This document shows, piece after piece, positions 51,711 to 59,826 of a stretch of DNA of 64,000 nucleotides. This DNA comes from Defluviitaleaceae bacterium (GTDB lineage: Bacteria > Bacillota > Clostridia > Lachnospirales > WQUN01): assembly GCA_009781755.1 (NCBI GenBank), contig WQVD01000006.1, positions 24,119 through 88,118 of the forward strand, read 5' to 3'. A program made the translations under genes and the position numbers. The first letter of the stretch is position 1, and each line of letters starts with the position of its first letter. The notes under the pieces were generated by a model. It was given only the letters and a program-made list of their open reading frames with translations. It was not told the DNA's origin and did not search any database.

Positions 51711-52109
51711 ATGACAGGCAACAAACGCCACACCGTACAAAAACAAATCATCATGGATGCGTTGCAATCCGTAACGACCCACCCCACGGCAGAGCAACTG
51801 CACGCCATGATTGCCGCAACGCACCCATCCATCAGCAAGGCAACCGTGTACCGCAACCTGCATCAACTGGTGCAACAAGGGGATGCGCTGCACATTGCCG
51901 TTACCAACGATGCCGCGCATTACGATGGTGATACGCGCCTGCATCATCATTTTGTATGCGATATATGCGGCGCGATGCACGATATATTTTTGCAAGACGA
52001 AGCCGCGTCCAAGTTGGCCATCCTTGCAGGCCACGCACCACATGGCCACAACATCGACCGCAGCAGTACGGTTTTTTACGGCCGATGCAGCACTTGCACA
52101 ATTATGTAG
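51711..52109 (+). CDS. perR: Fur-family regulator, PerR-like
   Basis: The protein has 132 residues. The winged helix is TVQKQIIMDALQSVTTHPTAEQLHAMIAATHPSISKATVYRNLHQLVQQG. The metal-binding part has HYDGDTRLHHHFVCDICGAMHDI and a second CSTC at the C-terminus, giving the structural zinc pairs. The next gene is a reverse rubrerythrin, a classical PerR target in clostridia, so PerR is the best label, although it is a little shorter than usual. AAGGTGA precedes the ATG. Confidence 0.85.
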   Translation: MTGNKRHTVQKQIIMDALQSVTTHPTAEQLHAMIAATHPSISKATVYRNLHQLVQQGDALHIAVTNDAAHYDGDTRLHHHFVCDICGAMHDIFLQDEAASKLAILAGHAPHGHNIDRSSTVFYGRCSTCTIM

Positions 52110-52148
52110 TCACCATTTATTAAACATATACCCGAAGGGAGAATCACC

Positions 52149-52694
52149 ATGAAAAAATTTGTATGCACCATCTGCGGTTACAGCCAAGAAGGCACCGCCG
52201 CGCCGGAAAAATGCCCCCAATGTCAGGCTCCCGCCAACAAATTTACCGAGCAAGACGGAAGCCAACTCGCTTATGCCGATGAACACCGCTTGGGCGTAGC
52301 CAAAGACACCGACCCCGAAATCCTCGAAGGCCTGCGCCAACATTTCTTGGGTGAATGCACCGAAGTAGGCATGTACTTGGCCATGAGCCGCCAAGCCGAC
52401 CGCGAGGGCTACCCCGAAGTGGCCGAAGCCTACAAGCGCATCGCATGGGAAGAAGCCGAGCACGCCGCCAAATTTGCCGAGTTATTGGGTGAAGTCCTGG
52501 ATCCCTGCACCAAAACCAACCTGGAAAAACGCGTCATGGCCGAACACGGCGCAACCCAAGGCAAAAAAGACATCGCCGTCCGCGCCAAGCAATTAAATCT
52601 GGATGCCATCCACGACACCGTCCACGAAATGTGCAAGGACGAAGCACGGCACGGCATGGCCTTCGCTGGTTTGCTCAAACGGCACTTCGCGTAA
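52149..52694 (+). CDS. reverse rubrerythrin (NADH peroxidase-type)
   Basis: The protein has 181 residues. The rubredoxin domain comes first: CTIC at residues 6-9 and CPQC at 22-25. The ferritin-like di-iron domain follows, with [25 protein letters not shown] and [15 protein letters not shown] (ExxH motifs). This order is that of reverse rubrerythrins, which reduce peroxide and oxygen in anaerobes and are derepressed when PerR is oxidised. AAGGGAG precedes the ATG. It ends at a strong terminator. Confidence 0.92.
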   Translation: MKKFVCTICGYSQEGTAAPEKCPQCQAPANKFTEQDGSQLAYADEHRLGVAKDTDPEILEGLRQHFLGECTEVGMYLAMSRQADREGYPEVAEAYKRIAWEEAEHAAKFAELLGEVLDPCTKTNLEKRVMAEHGATQGKKDIAVRAKQLNLDAIHDTVHEMCKDEARHGMAFAGLLKRHFA

Positions 52695-52723
52695 ATATCA
52701 GGCAGTAATAAACCCAACGCACA

Positions 52724-52764
52724 TAAAAATGCCCCGCGCCGCTGATGCGGCCGGGGCATTTTTA
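52724..52764. terminator. terminator after reverse rubrerythrin
   Basis: The stem AAAATGCCCCG/CGGGGCATTTT has a GC-rich loop that can pair further (CGCCGC/GCGGC), then TTTTAATTT. Confidence 0.85.
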
Positions 52765-52786
52765 ATTTCATTTTTAATTAACGCAA

Positions 52787-53155
52787 CTACACCCTGGGGC
52801 CGTTGCTTCGGTCGTCGTAGTTATGGTCATAGTCGCGGTTGTAACCTTGTTGGGGTTCTTGATTATGATGTGCGTCGTGATGACCTTCATGATGGTGGCC
52901 TTCGTGTTCGCCGTGTTGCGCGTATGCGGCGTAGTTGTCGGCTTTGGCGCGTTGCTTGGCGGATTTATTTTTTGGTGCTTCGGGGATGACGCACCATGCA
53001 ATGATGTAGGCGACCAAGCCCGAGCCGCCCAGTGCGCCAAATACAATGAGCCCCAATCGCACCAGTGTTGCGTCAATGTTAAAGTATTCGGCGATGCCGC
53101 CGCATACGCCACCCATCCAATAATCGTTGCGTGAACGATACAATCTTTTTGCCAT
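52787..53155 (-). CDS. PspC-domain membrane protein with His-rich tail
   Basis: The protein has 122 residues. Residues 1-60 are a PspC domain: RLYRSRNDYWMGGVCGGIAEYFNIDATLVRL then the membrane helix LIVFGALGGSGLVAYIIAWCVIP. The remaining 60 residues are a hydrophilic tail rich in His and Asp (HGEHEGHHHEGHHDAHHNQ, DYDHNYDD) that could bind nickel, zinc or copper. PspC proteins are linked to envelope stress. The tail is unusual. No ribosome-site or operon peculiarity. Confidence 0.88.
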   Translation of the reverse strand: MAKRLYRSRNDYWMGGVCGGIAEYFNIDATLVRLGLIVFGALGGSGLVAYIIAWCVIPEAPKNKSAKQRAKADNYAAYAQHGEHEGHHHEGHHDAHHNQEPQQGYNRDYDHNYDDRSNGPRV

Positions 53156-53252
53156 TTTAAATTCCTCCGTTTCATTTTATCAAATATTTATTTCGTGTTG
53201 CTTCATAATATACGTGGTGCGTTTTAATTCGTCTACGTTACAAATGTCACGA

Positions 53253-53960
53253 TTATTCCCAACCCGCTACATGCTGCCGCCGTTCGGCGAAGCTGTAGTA
53301 TGCATCACCTGCTACGATGATGTGATCCAGCACGGGGATGTTTATGACTTGGAGCCAATTAACGAGCTGGTGGGTGACTTCTAGGTCGCCACGGCTGGGT
53401 TTGAGCGTGCCGCCGGGGTGGTTGTGGGCCAAGATGATGGCGGATGCTTGGCTTTGTAGGGCGGCCTTGGCGACTTCGCGCGGGTATACAGCGGCTTCGT
53501 CGGTGGTGCCTTCGGAGATGAGGACGGTGCCGTTGAGCCGGTTGCGCGCGTCCACGCTAATCAAATAAAACCGTTCGTCCGTAAGCCCGACGAATAGGTC
53601 GATGGCATATGCGCCGGCGGTTTTCGCATTTTTAAAGGTGATTTTTTTGTTCCATTTGCTTTGGAAATAACGGTTGGCCAGCGCTGGGATGAGGTTGAGC
53701 AGCACGGCGATATTTTCTGTACAGCCCAGCCGCGCCATGAGCGTTTCCACATCGGCTTCAAAGAGGTGGTGCAGCGAGCCAAATTGCGCCAACATTTTGT
53801 GGGCGATGTCGTTGGTATCGCGCTGCGGATAGCAATAATACAGCAGCAATTCCAGGACTTCGTGCTCGGCGAAGTGGTCGATGCCCTCGCGGCGATAGCG
53901 GGTGCGCATGCGGTTGCGGTGGCCGCCGTGGGGATGCTTGGGTTTGTCCGGGAAATTCAT
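53253..53960 (-). CDS. radC: RadC-family JAB-domain protein
   Basis: The protein has 235 residues. An N-terminal helix-hairpin-helix part (GIDHFAEHEVLELLLYYCYPQRDTNDIAHKML, FGSLHHLFEADVETLMARLGC) is followed by the JAB/MPN metallo-domain with ILAHNHPGGTLKPSRGD (HxHx7-10SxxD zinc motif). The role of RadC remains unclear despite the name. The ATG at 53960 overlaps the stop of the polyphosphate kinase gene by four bases, so the two are coupled. Confidence 0.92.
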   Translation of the reverse strand: MNFPDKPKHPHGGHRNRMRTRYRREGIDHFAEHEVLELLLYYCYPQRDTNDIAHKMLAQFGSLHHLFEADVETLMARLGCTENIAVLLNLIPALANRYFQSKWNKKITFKNAKTAGAYAIDLFVGLTDERFYLISVDARNRLNGTVLISEGTTDEAAVYPREVAKAALQSQASAIILAHNHPGGTLKPSRGDLEVTHQLVNWLQVINIPVLDHIIVAGDAYYSFAERRQHVAGWE

Positions 53961-55444
53961 CGCAAGGCGGCTTCGAGCGCGTCGGTGACGGTTTGCAATA
54001 TCTTGATTCGGGCGAATTTCTTGTTGTTGGACTCCACGATGACCCACGGGGCGTTTTCGGTGTGGGTCTTGGCGAACATTTCGTCTGTAGCGATTTCGTA
54101 TTTTTCCCAATTGCGGCGATTTTGCCAGTCGGCTTCGGTGAGTTTGTGCTGCTTGGCGGGGTTGTTTTGCCGCGCTTCAAAGCGTTTGAGCTGCTCGTCC
54201 TTGTCGATATGCAGCCAAAATTTGAGCAGGACGGTACCGTGGTGGGTCAGGTGCGCTTCCATTTCGTTGATTTCGTCGTAGGCGCGGCGCCAGATGTGCT
54301 CGGGGGTCAACTCGTCCACGCGCTCAATGAGCACACGCCCGTACCACGACCGGTCAAAAATCGTGAAATGTCCGTCCTTGGGCATGCGCCGCATAAACCG
54401 CCACAAATAATGCCGCCCCAACTCGTGGGGGGTGGGCGCTTCGATGGGCACTACGGCGTAGGAACGGGGGTCAAGCTCTGCCACCAGCCGCTTGATGCCG
54501 CCGCCCTTGCCCGACGCATCCCAGCCTTCAAAGGCAATGACACAGGGGCGGCGCTTCAGGTACATCTTGTGCCCCAAGTGGGTCATGCGGGTTTGCAAGG
54601 ATTCAAGTGCTTCTTTGTAAGCGGCGTTATCGATGTCTTGATCGGCGTTTACATTCGCCAGCACCTGTGAATAAAACGGCACGGATTTTTCCACGATGAG
54701 TGCGGGTGCGGATTTTTTCGGCTTGGCTTCCAATTGTTCCAACCGCGCTTCGATGGCATCGGCAATTGTGCCGCATATTTTCATCGCAGCGTAGCGGCGG
54801 TCGTCGGCTTCGATGATGTGCCAAGGGGTTTGCGGCGTTTGCGTTTGCAATAACAGGTGTTCAAATTGTTTGAGGTGCATGTCGTATTGCTTATTTTGCG
54901 CCCAATCGTGCGCCTTGACGCGCCACGCGCTGGACGGGTCGCCTTCCAACGCATGAAAACGCCGCGCCTGCTCGTCCTGCGAAATATGCAAGAAAAGCTT
55001 GATCACCAGCGTACCGTCGTCGGTTAGTTGCCGTTCAAAGTGGGTCACATCGCGGTAGAATTCATTGGCTTCGGTTTCTGTGTGCCCCCATTTCATTTGC
55101 TCGCCGGGCAGGATGACGCGGTGCCAACTTTTATCAATGATCGTAATCTGCCCTTTGGCGGGGATGCGGCACCAATATCCCCATAAAAAAGGACGCTTAA
55201 CCATGTCATCAGACACCTTGCCCATGGTTAAAACGTCGAAATAGCGCGGGTCCATGGGGTTCACCACACGGGCGATGCTTGTCCCCTTGCCCGACGCGCC
55301 CCAGCCTTCAAATACAATCAGGACGGGTAGCTTGGCCTCACGCACACGCTGTTGCAACGCGGCCAATTTTTTTTGCAAAGGCGGCAGCGCGTCCTTAAAA
55401 ATATGCTTGTCGCACGTTTGCCGCAAATCTATATTGGATAACAT
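53957..55444 (-). CDS. pap: two-domain PPK2 polyphosphate phosphotransferase (polyphosphate:AMP type)
   Basis: The protein has 495 residues with two tandem PPK2 domains. Domain 1 has Walker A VFEGWGASGKGTSIAR and IIDKSWHRVILPGEQ. Domain 2 has AFEGWDASGKGGGIKRL and IFDRSWYGRVLIERV. In domain 1 the conserved FDRSWY is changed to IDKSWH, so the second domain is probably the active one, as in known Pap enzymes. It makes ADP from AMP and polyphosphate. AAAGGAGCC precedes the ATG at 55444; the longer open frame upstream is not supported. Confidence 0.9.
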   Translation of the reverse strand: MLSNIDLRQTCDKHIFKDALPPLQKKLAALQQRVREAKLPVLIVFEGWGASGKGTSIARVVNPMDPRYFDVLTMGKVSDDMVKRPFLWGYWCRIPAKGQITIIDKSWHRVILPGEQMKWGHTETEANEFYRDVTHFERQLTDDGTLVIKLFLHISQDEQARRFHALEGDPSSAWRVKAHDWAQNKQYDMHLKQFEHLLLQTQTPQTPWHIIEADDRRYAAMKICGTIADAIEARLEQLEAKPKKSAPALIVEKSVPFYSQVLANVNADQDIDNAAYKEALESLQTRMTHLGHKMYLKRRPCVIAFEGWDASGKGGGIKRLVAELDPRSYAVVPIEAPTPHELGRHYLWRFMRRMPKDGHFTIFDRSWYGRVLIERVDELTPEHIWRRAYDEINEMEAHLTHHGTVLLKFWLHIDKDEQLKRFEARQNNPAKQHKLTEADWQNRRNWEKYEIATDEMFAKTHTENAPWVIVESNNKKFARIKILQTVTDALEAALR

Positions 55445-55660
55445 TTTCGGCTCCTTTAATACAGTTTCCGCACGAAAGTATACACTTGCGTGCCCTGTAA
55501 CACAACCTACCGCCCCCACATAGTATGTACCATAAACCCAATGGAAATCCCATGTAGTTGAATAATCCGGGACAACCGGCGGGCTAATCATAGATGAGGC
55601 ACCGGTGCGGGCGGCGTGCCGCCTGTACCGCGTGTCAACTAGAAAGGAGGCCAACGAATC

Positions 55661-56038
55661 ATGCATGATCATTTCCTTATCAAGAGCATGAAGCGTTATA
55701 TCGGCCAAACCGTTACCATTTTCACCACATCTGGCGGACTCAGCGGCAATGGCTTCACCGGCGTATTGGCGGCCATCAACGAATGCTCGGTACGGCTCAT
55801 CACCGACATCGGCGCCCCTCCCTCTTGCCCGATTGGCAGCGCTTGCTGCGGCGGTTATTTCGATGGCGGCTGGGAAGAAACCCGCGGCCGTTGCGAAACC
55901 CGTTGCGGTAAAGAATGCCGCGGTGGCGGTTGCCGCGACGAAGGTCGTCGCCGCGGTCGCTGGGGCATGGGCTGGCTCGGCTCTGTCACCGAAATACCCC
56001 TGGAAAAAATCGCAAGCTTCACCCACAACGCGCTGTAA
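55661..56038 (+). CDS. small Gly/Arg/Cys-rich protein, spore-surface type (hypothetical)
   Basis: The protein has 125 residues with a very strong AAAGGAGG ribosome site. The first 60 residues (MKRYIGQTVTIFTTSGGLSGNGFTGVLAAINECSVRLITDIG) look like a small LSm-type beta barrel. A Gly/Cys/Arg-rich stretch follows (CCGGYFDGG, CGKECRGGGCRDEGRRRGRWG), and the end is GSVTEIPLEKIASFTHNAL. Related clostridial proteins, from memory, have Gly/Tyr-rich middles and are suspected spore-coat components. The 216-base leader upstream holds a GC-rich hairpin near 55606. Confidence 0.7.
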   Translation: MHDHFLIKSMKRYIGQTVTIFTTSGGLSGNGFTGVLAAINECSVRLITDIGAPPSCPIGSACCGGYFDGGWEETRGRCETRCGKECRGGGCRDEGRRRGRWGMGWLGSVTEIPLEKIASFTHNAL

Positions 56039-56075
56039 AAACGCGGCGTAACGCGATGATGCACACATGATAAAA

Positions 56076-56106
56076 GGCAACCTATTAGTGACGCTAATAG
56101 GTTGCC
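56076..56106. terminator. terminator hairpin overlapping the end of the membrane-anchored protein gene
   Basis: A perfect 13-bp stem GGCAACCTATTAG/CTAATAGGTTGCC has a 5-base loop. On the minus strand TTTTA follows. It covers the stop codon of the minus-strand gene. Confidence 0.75.
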
Positions 56107-56612
56107 CTTCTTAATATTTCCCAAATATCCGCTTCGAACCCGCCGAACCACCCGCCCTCATGCACCAAGACAAATGCATCGCGCCCACCAAACGGGAACG
56201 CCCACGTTCTAATAAGATCAGCGTCTTCGGTGTCTGCGGCTAAATAAATATTCACTTCGAAAAGCACGGATTCGTTTACATAATATTTGATGCGTATTGC
56301 CCTTTGCATGGCGTCGGTTTGAATGGATTGATTGCCGCCAAACCACCCCGGCACCCCATTCCTCCGATCCCAAAACGGATACAACCATTGCCGCACGGCT
56401 TCAAAATCTGGGTTGCTTGCGGAAAATTCAAGTATCTCGTTATCTAATGTGATGACGATTTTGTCCACGTTATCATACGCCTGCATCCATTGATGCACGG
56501 TATTCACGGCTTCAATATCACGCCAGATTTCTTGGCGATACCGGTAATATGAAATTAGGAATGGCGTTGCCAATACCAAGACGATTATCGCCCACTTTAA
56601 TTCCTTTTTCAT
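56094..56612 (-). CDS. membrane-anchored hypothetical protein
   Basis: The protein has 172 residues. Residues 5-24 form one membrane helix (LKWAIIVLVLATPFLISYY); the rest is an extracytoplasmic alpha/beta domain with many Trp and acidic residues (VRQWLYPFWDRRNGVPGWFGGN, TWAFPFGGRDAFVLVHEGGW). I do not recognise the family. AAAGGAATTAAAG-type spacing precedes the ATG. It is transcribed after the DUF368 gene with a gap of about 40 bases. Confidence 0.65.
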   Translation of the reverse strand: MKKELKWAIIVLVLATPFLISYYRYRQEIWRDIEAVNTVHQWMQAYDNVDKIVITLDNEILEFSASNPDFEAVRQWLYPFWDRRNGVPGWFGGNQSIQTDAMQRAIRIKYYVNESVLFEVNIYLAADTEDADLIRTWAFPFGGRDAFVLVHEGGWFGGFEADIWEILRRATY

Positions 56613-56650
56613 GCACTTTCATCCCCATCATGGCAGGGTGCCGCAATATT

Positions 56651-57625
56651 TTAATTGCTTTCTTGTTGCGCCGCGGGCCGCCCCAAAAACATGGCCACGG
56701 CCGCACCGCATACAAATAGTACGACAGCAACCGCGCCGATGGCCAGTGTCACCGCGCCGCTTTGATACGTGTCCGGGCTGTGGAACAACGCAAACACCGT
56801 GCCCACTACCAAGCCAATAATAATAAAATACGTCAGCGAGAAGTGCTTCTCCAGCAGCCAAGCAATCGCTCGCCCGGCCAAGAATACGCCGGGGATGATG
56901 CCCAGCCCCACGGGTAGTACAATCCGCAGAATGGGCGGCAGCAATTCAAACGCTGTCGGGTCGGATAGGTACACGCGGATTTGGTTAATCGCAGCCATGG
57001 CAATGGGGTAGGTGCCCAGCAACACAAGCACCATCGCGCCGCTTACGCCGGGTACAATCATTGCCGCCGCCGCCGCCATGCCGCCTACAAACAACAACGC
57101 CATCGCTCCCCAACCCAGCGTTCCCTCGAATGCCATATCTGGCGTTTCAATAAACAACGCCGCTGCGATAATTAACCCCGCCGCAACGATAGCCGCCATA
57201 TAATAAGAAGCGGGCGCAACGCGCGTGCGTCCATCGGCGTTCGCCGTCGCGCTATCAACGCGTTGTGCAGGATTTTGCGCTTCGGCTTTTGCGGGCTGAT
57301 CTGCCCCGCTCCCACCGTGCCGCGCTTGCGCATACAAAAACGGCAAGCTCCCCGCCATCAACCCCGCGATAAAACCCGCCGCCTGGAACGAAAACCGCTC
57401 AAACACAAAACTTAACAACGACCCAGCCACAATAATCCCCGCCACAATCCCCACCCCAAAAGGTATCAGGAATTTAAGCGAAGCCCGCCAATCCGTCGTC
57501 AAGCCGTTAATCGCGGCAATCAATCGGTCATACACTTGCAAAATAACCGCCAAGGTCGCGCCGCTGATGCCGGGCATTACACTGGCCGCACCCATCCCCA
57601 TGCCCTTCAATATCAAACCAATCAC
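56651..57625 (-). CDS. DUF368 membrane protein (undecaprenyl-phosphate translocase family, PopT-like)
   Basis: The protein has 324 residues with eight to ten hydrophobic segments. The DUF368 signatures are GMGMGAASVMPGISGATLAVIL and AAAMIVPGVSGAMVLVLLGTY, two inverted repeats with PGxSG re-entrant loops. DUF368 proteins were shown to flip undecaprenyl phosphate back across the membrane in Gram-positive and Gram-negative species. A soluble Ala/Gln-rich loop (about residues 105-135) is inserted between them. The start is a GTG with AAGGACG upstream. Confidence 0.88.
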   Translation of the reverse strand: MIGLILKGMGMGAASVMPGISGATLAVILQVYDRLIAAINGLTTDWRASLKFLIPFGVGIVAGIIVAGSLLSFVFERFSFQAAGFIAGLMAGSLPFLYAQARHGGSGADQPAKAEAQNPAQRVDSATANADGRTRVAPASYYMAAIVAAGLIIAAALFIETPDMAFEGTLGWGAMALLFVGGMAAAAAMIVPGVSGAMVLVLLGTYPIAMAAINQIRVYLSDPTAFELLPPILRIVLPVGLGIIPGVFLAGRAIAWLLEKHFSLTYFIIIGLVVGTVFALFHSPDTYQSGAVTLAIGAVAVVLFVCGAAVAMFLGRPAAQQESN

Positions 57626-57652
57626 ACTACACGTCCTTCATTCACAAAATTG

Positions 57653-57683
57653 TAAAAAAATAACGAGGATTGCTCCTCGCTAT
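57653..57683 (-). terminator. terminator after lexA
   Basis: The minus strand reads AATAGCGAGGA-GCAA-TCCTCGTTATT with one mismatch and is followed by TTTTTT. Confidence 0.8.
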
Positions 57684-57735
57684 TAATAATATGCGTTAAT
57701 TCAATAAGTTACAACCGATTTGCCAATACGGTAGT

Positions 57736-58347
57736 TTAATACCGGCGATACAGCCCAATCACTTTGCCCAAAATGCTGCATTCCTTGGTGCGGATGGGCT
57801 TGAATGCTGGATTGGCAGGGGTCAAGCATACATATTCACCCTCGCGGCTGAAGGTCTTGACCGTAGCGTCGTCTTCCAACAGTGCGATAACGATATCGCC
57901 GTTGTTGGCGTCGGGCTGTTGGCGTACCAGTACGAGATCGCCATCCAAAATGCCTTCGTCCATCATGCTGTCGCCTTTAACGTGCAGCATGAAGCAGGTG
58001 TCGTTTTTTACATAATCGATGGGGATGGGGAAGGTGTCTTCTATGTTCTCGTCTGCCAAGATGGGCACACCGGCGGCCACGCGACCCACGATGGGCACAT
58101 TCACTAACTCGCGCGCACTTTGGTAGAAGTCTTCTTCCAATATTTGCGTAGAGCGATTCTTGGCCGGTGATCTGCGGATATACCCCTTGCGTTCCAACGT
58201 TTCCAAATGGGCGTGTACAGTTGATGTGGAGCTCAAATTGACCGCATCGCAAATTTCGCGCACCGACGGCGAATAACCGTTTTGCTTTATTTCCGATTTC
58301 AAAAAGTCTAAAATCATTTGTTGTTTTGCTGTTAATCCGGTAGCCAT
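57736..58347 (-). CDS. lexA: LexA repressor
   Basis: The protein has 203 residues. The winged helix (LTAKQQMILDFLKSEIKQNGYSPSVREICDAVNLSSTSTVHAHLETLERKGYI) is followed by the cleavage site VAAGVP (Ala-Gly), the catalytic Ser in GDSMMDEGILDGD and the Lys in DATVKTFSREG. It represses SOS genes until RecA triggers self-cleavage. The ATG at 58347 has AGGGG nine bases upstream and is preferred over 58356, which touches it. SOS-box-like sites lie in its promoter. Confidence 0.95.
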   Translation of the reverse strand: MATGLTAKQQMILDFLKSEIKQNGYSPSVREICDAVNLSSTSTVHAHLETLERKGYIRRSPAKNRSTQILEEDFYQSARELVNVPIVGRVAAGVPILADENIEDTFPIPIDYVKNDTCFMLHVKGDSMMDEGILDGDLVLVRQQPDANNGDIVIALLEDDATVKTFSREGEYVCLTPANPAFKPIRTKECSILGKVIGLYRRY

Positions 58348-58375
58348 AATTTTCATCCCCTACCTATTTTTTTCA

Positions 58376-58427
58376 ACTGTAACACAAACGCAAACAAATT
58401 GCAAACAAATGTTTATACAAATGTTCG
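58376..58427 (-). promoter_or_regulatory. lexA promoter with SOS-box-like sites
   Basis: The minus strand reads TTGCAA (58399-58404), 17 bases, TACAGT (58376-58381). CAAACAAATGTTTA at 58402-58415 matches the Firmicute box CGAACRNRYGTTYG at 12 of 14 positions and covers the -35 box. A second, overlapping site TATACAAATGTTCG (58414-58427) matches at 11 of 14. Confidence 0.65.
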
Positions 58428-58665
58428 AAAATCTGCACGAACCGTTTACTTACGTTCCCATATACTTATCGCTTCAATCAAACATTCATCATTGGCGACA
58501 CCACGCGCCTCTCTTTTGCGCGCAGTTTCATTTACCAACGCATAAAAGGAACGGAAATAGTCAAAGCCGGTTTGCAATTTTTATTAATCATATTTGCCCA
58601 AAAATGCACCGCTGATAGCGCGGGATAATTCCCGTGGATATCGGAAATAATCGCGTATTTTTCCA
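58428..58665. other. gap without recognised gene
   Basis: The gap between lexA and tdk carries no convincing ORF: the 68-codon plus-strand frame from 58409 has no ribosome site and a composition unlike local genes. A GCGCGGGATAATTCCCGTGG stretch near 58618 could be a weak hairpin downstream of tdk. Confidence 0.4.
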
Positions 58666-59259
58666 CTACGCGGGTGGGTTCATATAATGCTTGCGGCATA
58701 CGGGGGTGTAGGCGATTTCCGCATCGGTTCCGACATCGCCCATGACTACGTCACTTGCGCCGCCGTACTGCGGCACCCCGTTCACGCGCAACAGATTCTG
58801 CGTGGCTTTGGACTTGCAATATTGGCACAAATTTTTAATTTCTTCGATGGAATCGGCCCAGAACATAAGCGCAGCACTGCCTTCAAAAAGCGTGCTGTCA
58901 ATGTATGAGCAGCGCAATCCATAGCAAAGCACGGGCAAATTCAGCTCGTCCACCACCACCGCCAATTGCCGCACTTGCGCAGCGGAAAGAAATTGCGCTT
59001 CTTCCACCAGCACCGCATCCAATTTATGTTTGTTTCTTTTTTCAACAATCAAGACGCGCAGGTCTTCATTTTCGTCCACCAATTCTGCGGGTAACGCTTC
59101 GGATATTGCGCGGGATTTTACCATATCCCAGCGCGTGTCCTTTGCAGGTTTTAATATCAACACCTGCCGCCCCTGATTTATGTAATTATCCGCCACCATA
59201 AGTAAATTCGCCGTTTTGCCGCTATTCATCGCACCGTAACGGAAATACAGCTTCGCCAT
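58666..59259 (-). CDS. tdk: thymidine kinase
   Basis: The protein has 197 residues. The P-loop is YGAMNSGKTANLL at residues 8-20, VLVEEAQFLSAAQV is the DEAQF block, VLCYGLRCSYIDSTLFEGS follows, and zinc cysteines are in CQYCKSKA and CRKHY. Type II thymidine kinase phosphorylates thymidine for dTTP salvage. The usual DEAQ is here EEAQ. Hairpin element copy C lies just upstream of its start. Confidence 0.93.
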   Translation of the reverse strand: MAKLYFRYGAMNSGKTANLLMVADNYINQGRQVLILKPAKDTRWDMVKSRAISEALPAELVDENEDLRVLIVEKRNKHKLDAVLVEEAQFLSAAQVRQLAVVVDELNLPVLCYGLRCSYIDSTLFEGSAALMFWADSIEEIKNLCQYCKSKATQNLLRVNGVPQYGGASDVVMGDVGTDAEIAYTPVCRKHYMNPPA

Positions 59260-59295
59260 ACGCTCACGCCCTCATCTCATGATGAGGGCATTATA

Positions 59296-59450
59296 GTCGA
59301 ATAAATTGAAAATTGTCCAACACAACGCAGCAACGTGTTTGCAAGACAAGGAAATTGCGACGCGGCGCACCAAGGGGTGCGCAAGGAGTGATTGACGCGG
59401 GGTTGCGGGCACGGGGCAAGTTGTGTTGGACAAATTTCAATTTATTCGAC
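59296..59450 (+). repeat. self-pairing GGA-N6-GAC hairpin element, copy C
   Basis: The outer arms 59296-59326 and 59420-59450 pair at 30 of 31 positions. The core repeats are AAGGAA-ATTG-CGACG and AAGGAG-TGAT-TGACG. The change of G to A in the first is matched by C to T in the second, and the N4 parts pair with two G-U pairs. The inner hairpin is GCGCACC/GGTGCGC with loop AAGG. The arms are unrelated to those of copies A and B. Confidence 0.8.
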
Positions 59451-59467
59451 TATTTGACGAAGCATGT

Positions 59468-59731
59468 CTACATTGCCAACAGCACCGCCGCATCTTCCGT
59501 TTGCTCCGGCGGAATGGCAAAGCCACGCACCCACGACGCATAACATTCCGCGCAAATATCCATTTGGTGCCCTTCCCCGTCATACGGCGAATGATAACCC
59601 CATACCTTCACCACCGACACATAGTCATGCAAATATCCCAGCGCGTCCTTTTCCACGCGCTTGCCGCAAATATTACACCGCACTTCGGCCAACATATCCT
59701 TGGTTATCGCTTTTTGTTCATATAATTTCAT
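59468..59731 (-). CDS. small zinc-ribbon-like hypothetical protein
   Basis: The protein has 87 residues. CNICGKRV near residue 19 and DICAECYASWV near residue 58 give two CxxC pairs for one zinc site. Between them is the conserved-looking DYVSVVKVWGYHSPYDGEGHQ. Similar proteins are common in Firmicutes, from memory, without known function. GGGGGG precedes the ATG. Confidence 0.7.
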   Translation of the reverse strand: MKLYEQKAITKDMLAEVRCNICGKRVEKDALGYLHDYVSVVKVWGYHSPYDGEGHQMDICAECYASWVRGFAIPPEQTEDAAVLLAM

Positions 59732-59826
59732 TGTTTGCCCCCCTTATTTGTATATACAGTTACAAGGGTATTCTGCCACCACATGCATTATATATGTGCG
59801 GGTATTATTGGAGAAAACCTGTCCTC

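Noticed and set aside
55749..56051. Alanine/lysine-rich 100-codon plus-strand ORF resembling a histone-like tail
   Set aside because: It lies in another frame of the 125-codon gene at 55661, which has the strong ribosome site and the recognisable ends.
55445..56080. N-terminal extension of the PPK2 gene to 56080
   Set aside because: The extra 212 codons are low-complexity Ala/Thr/Gly sequence antisense to the small Gly-rich protein; AAAGGAG at the ATG at 55444 sets the true start.
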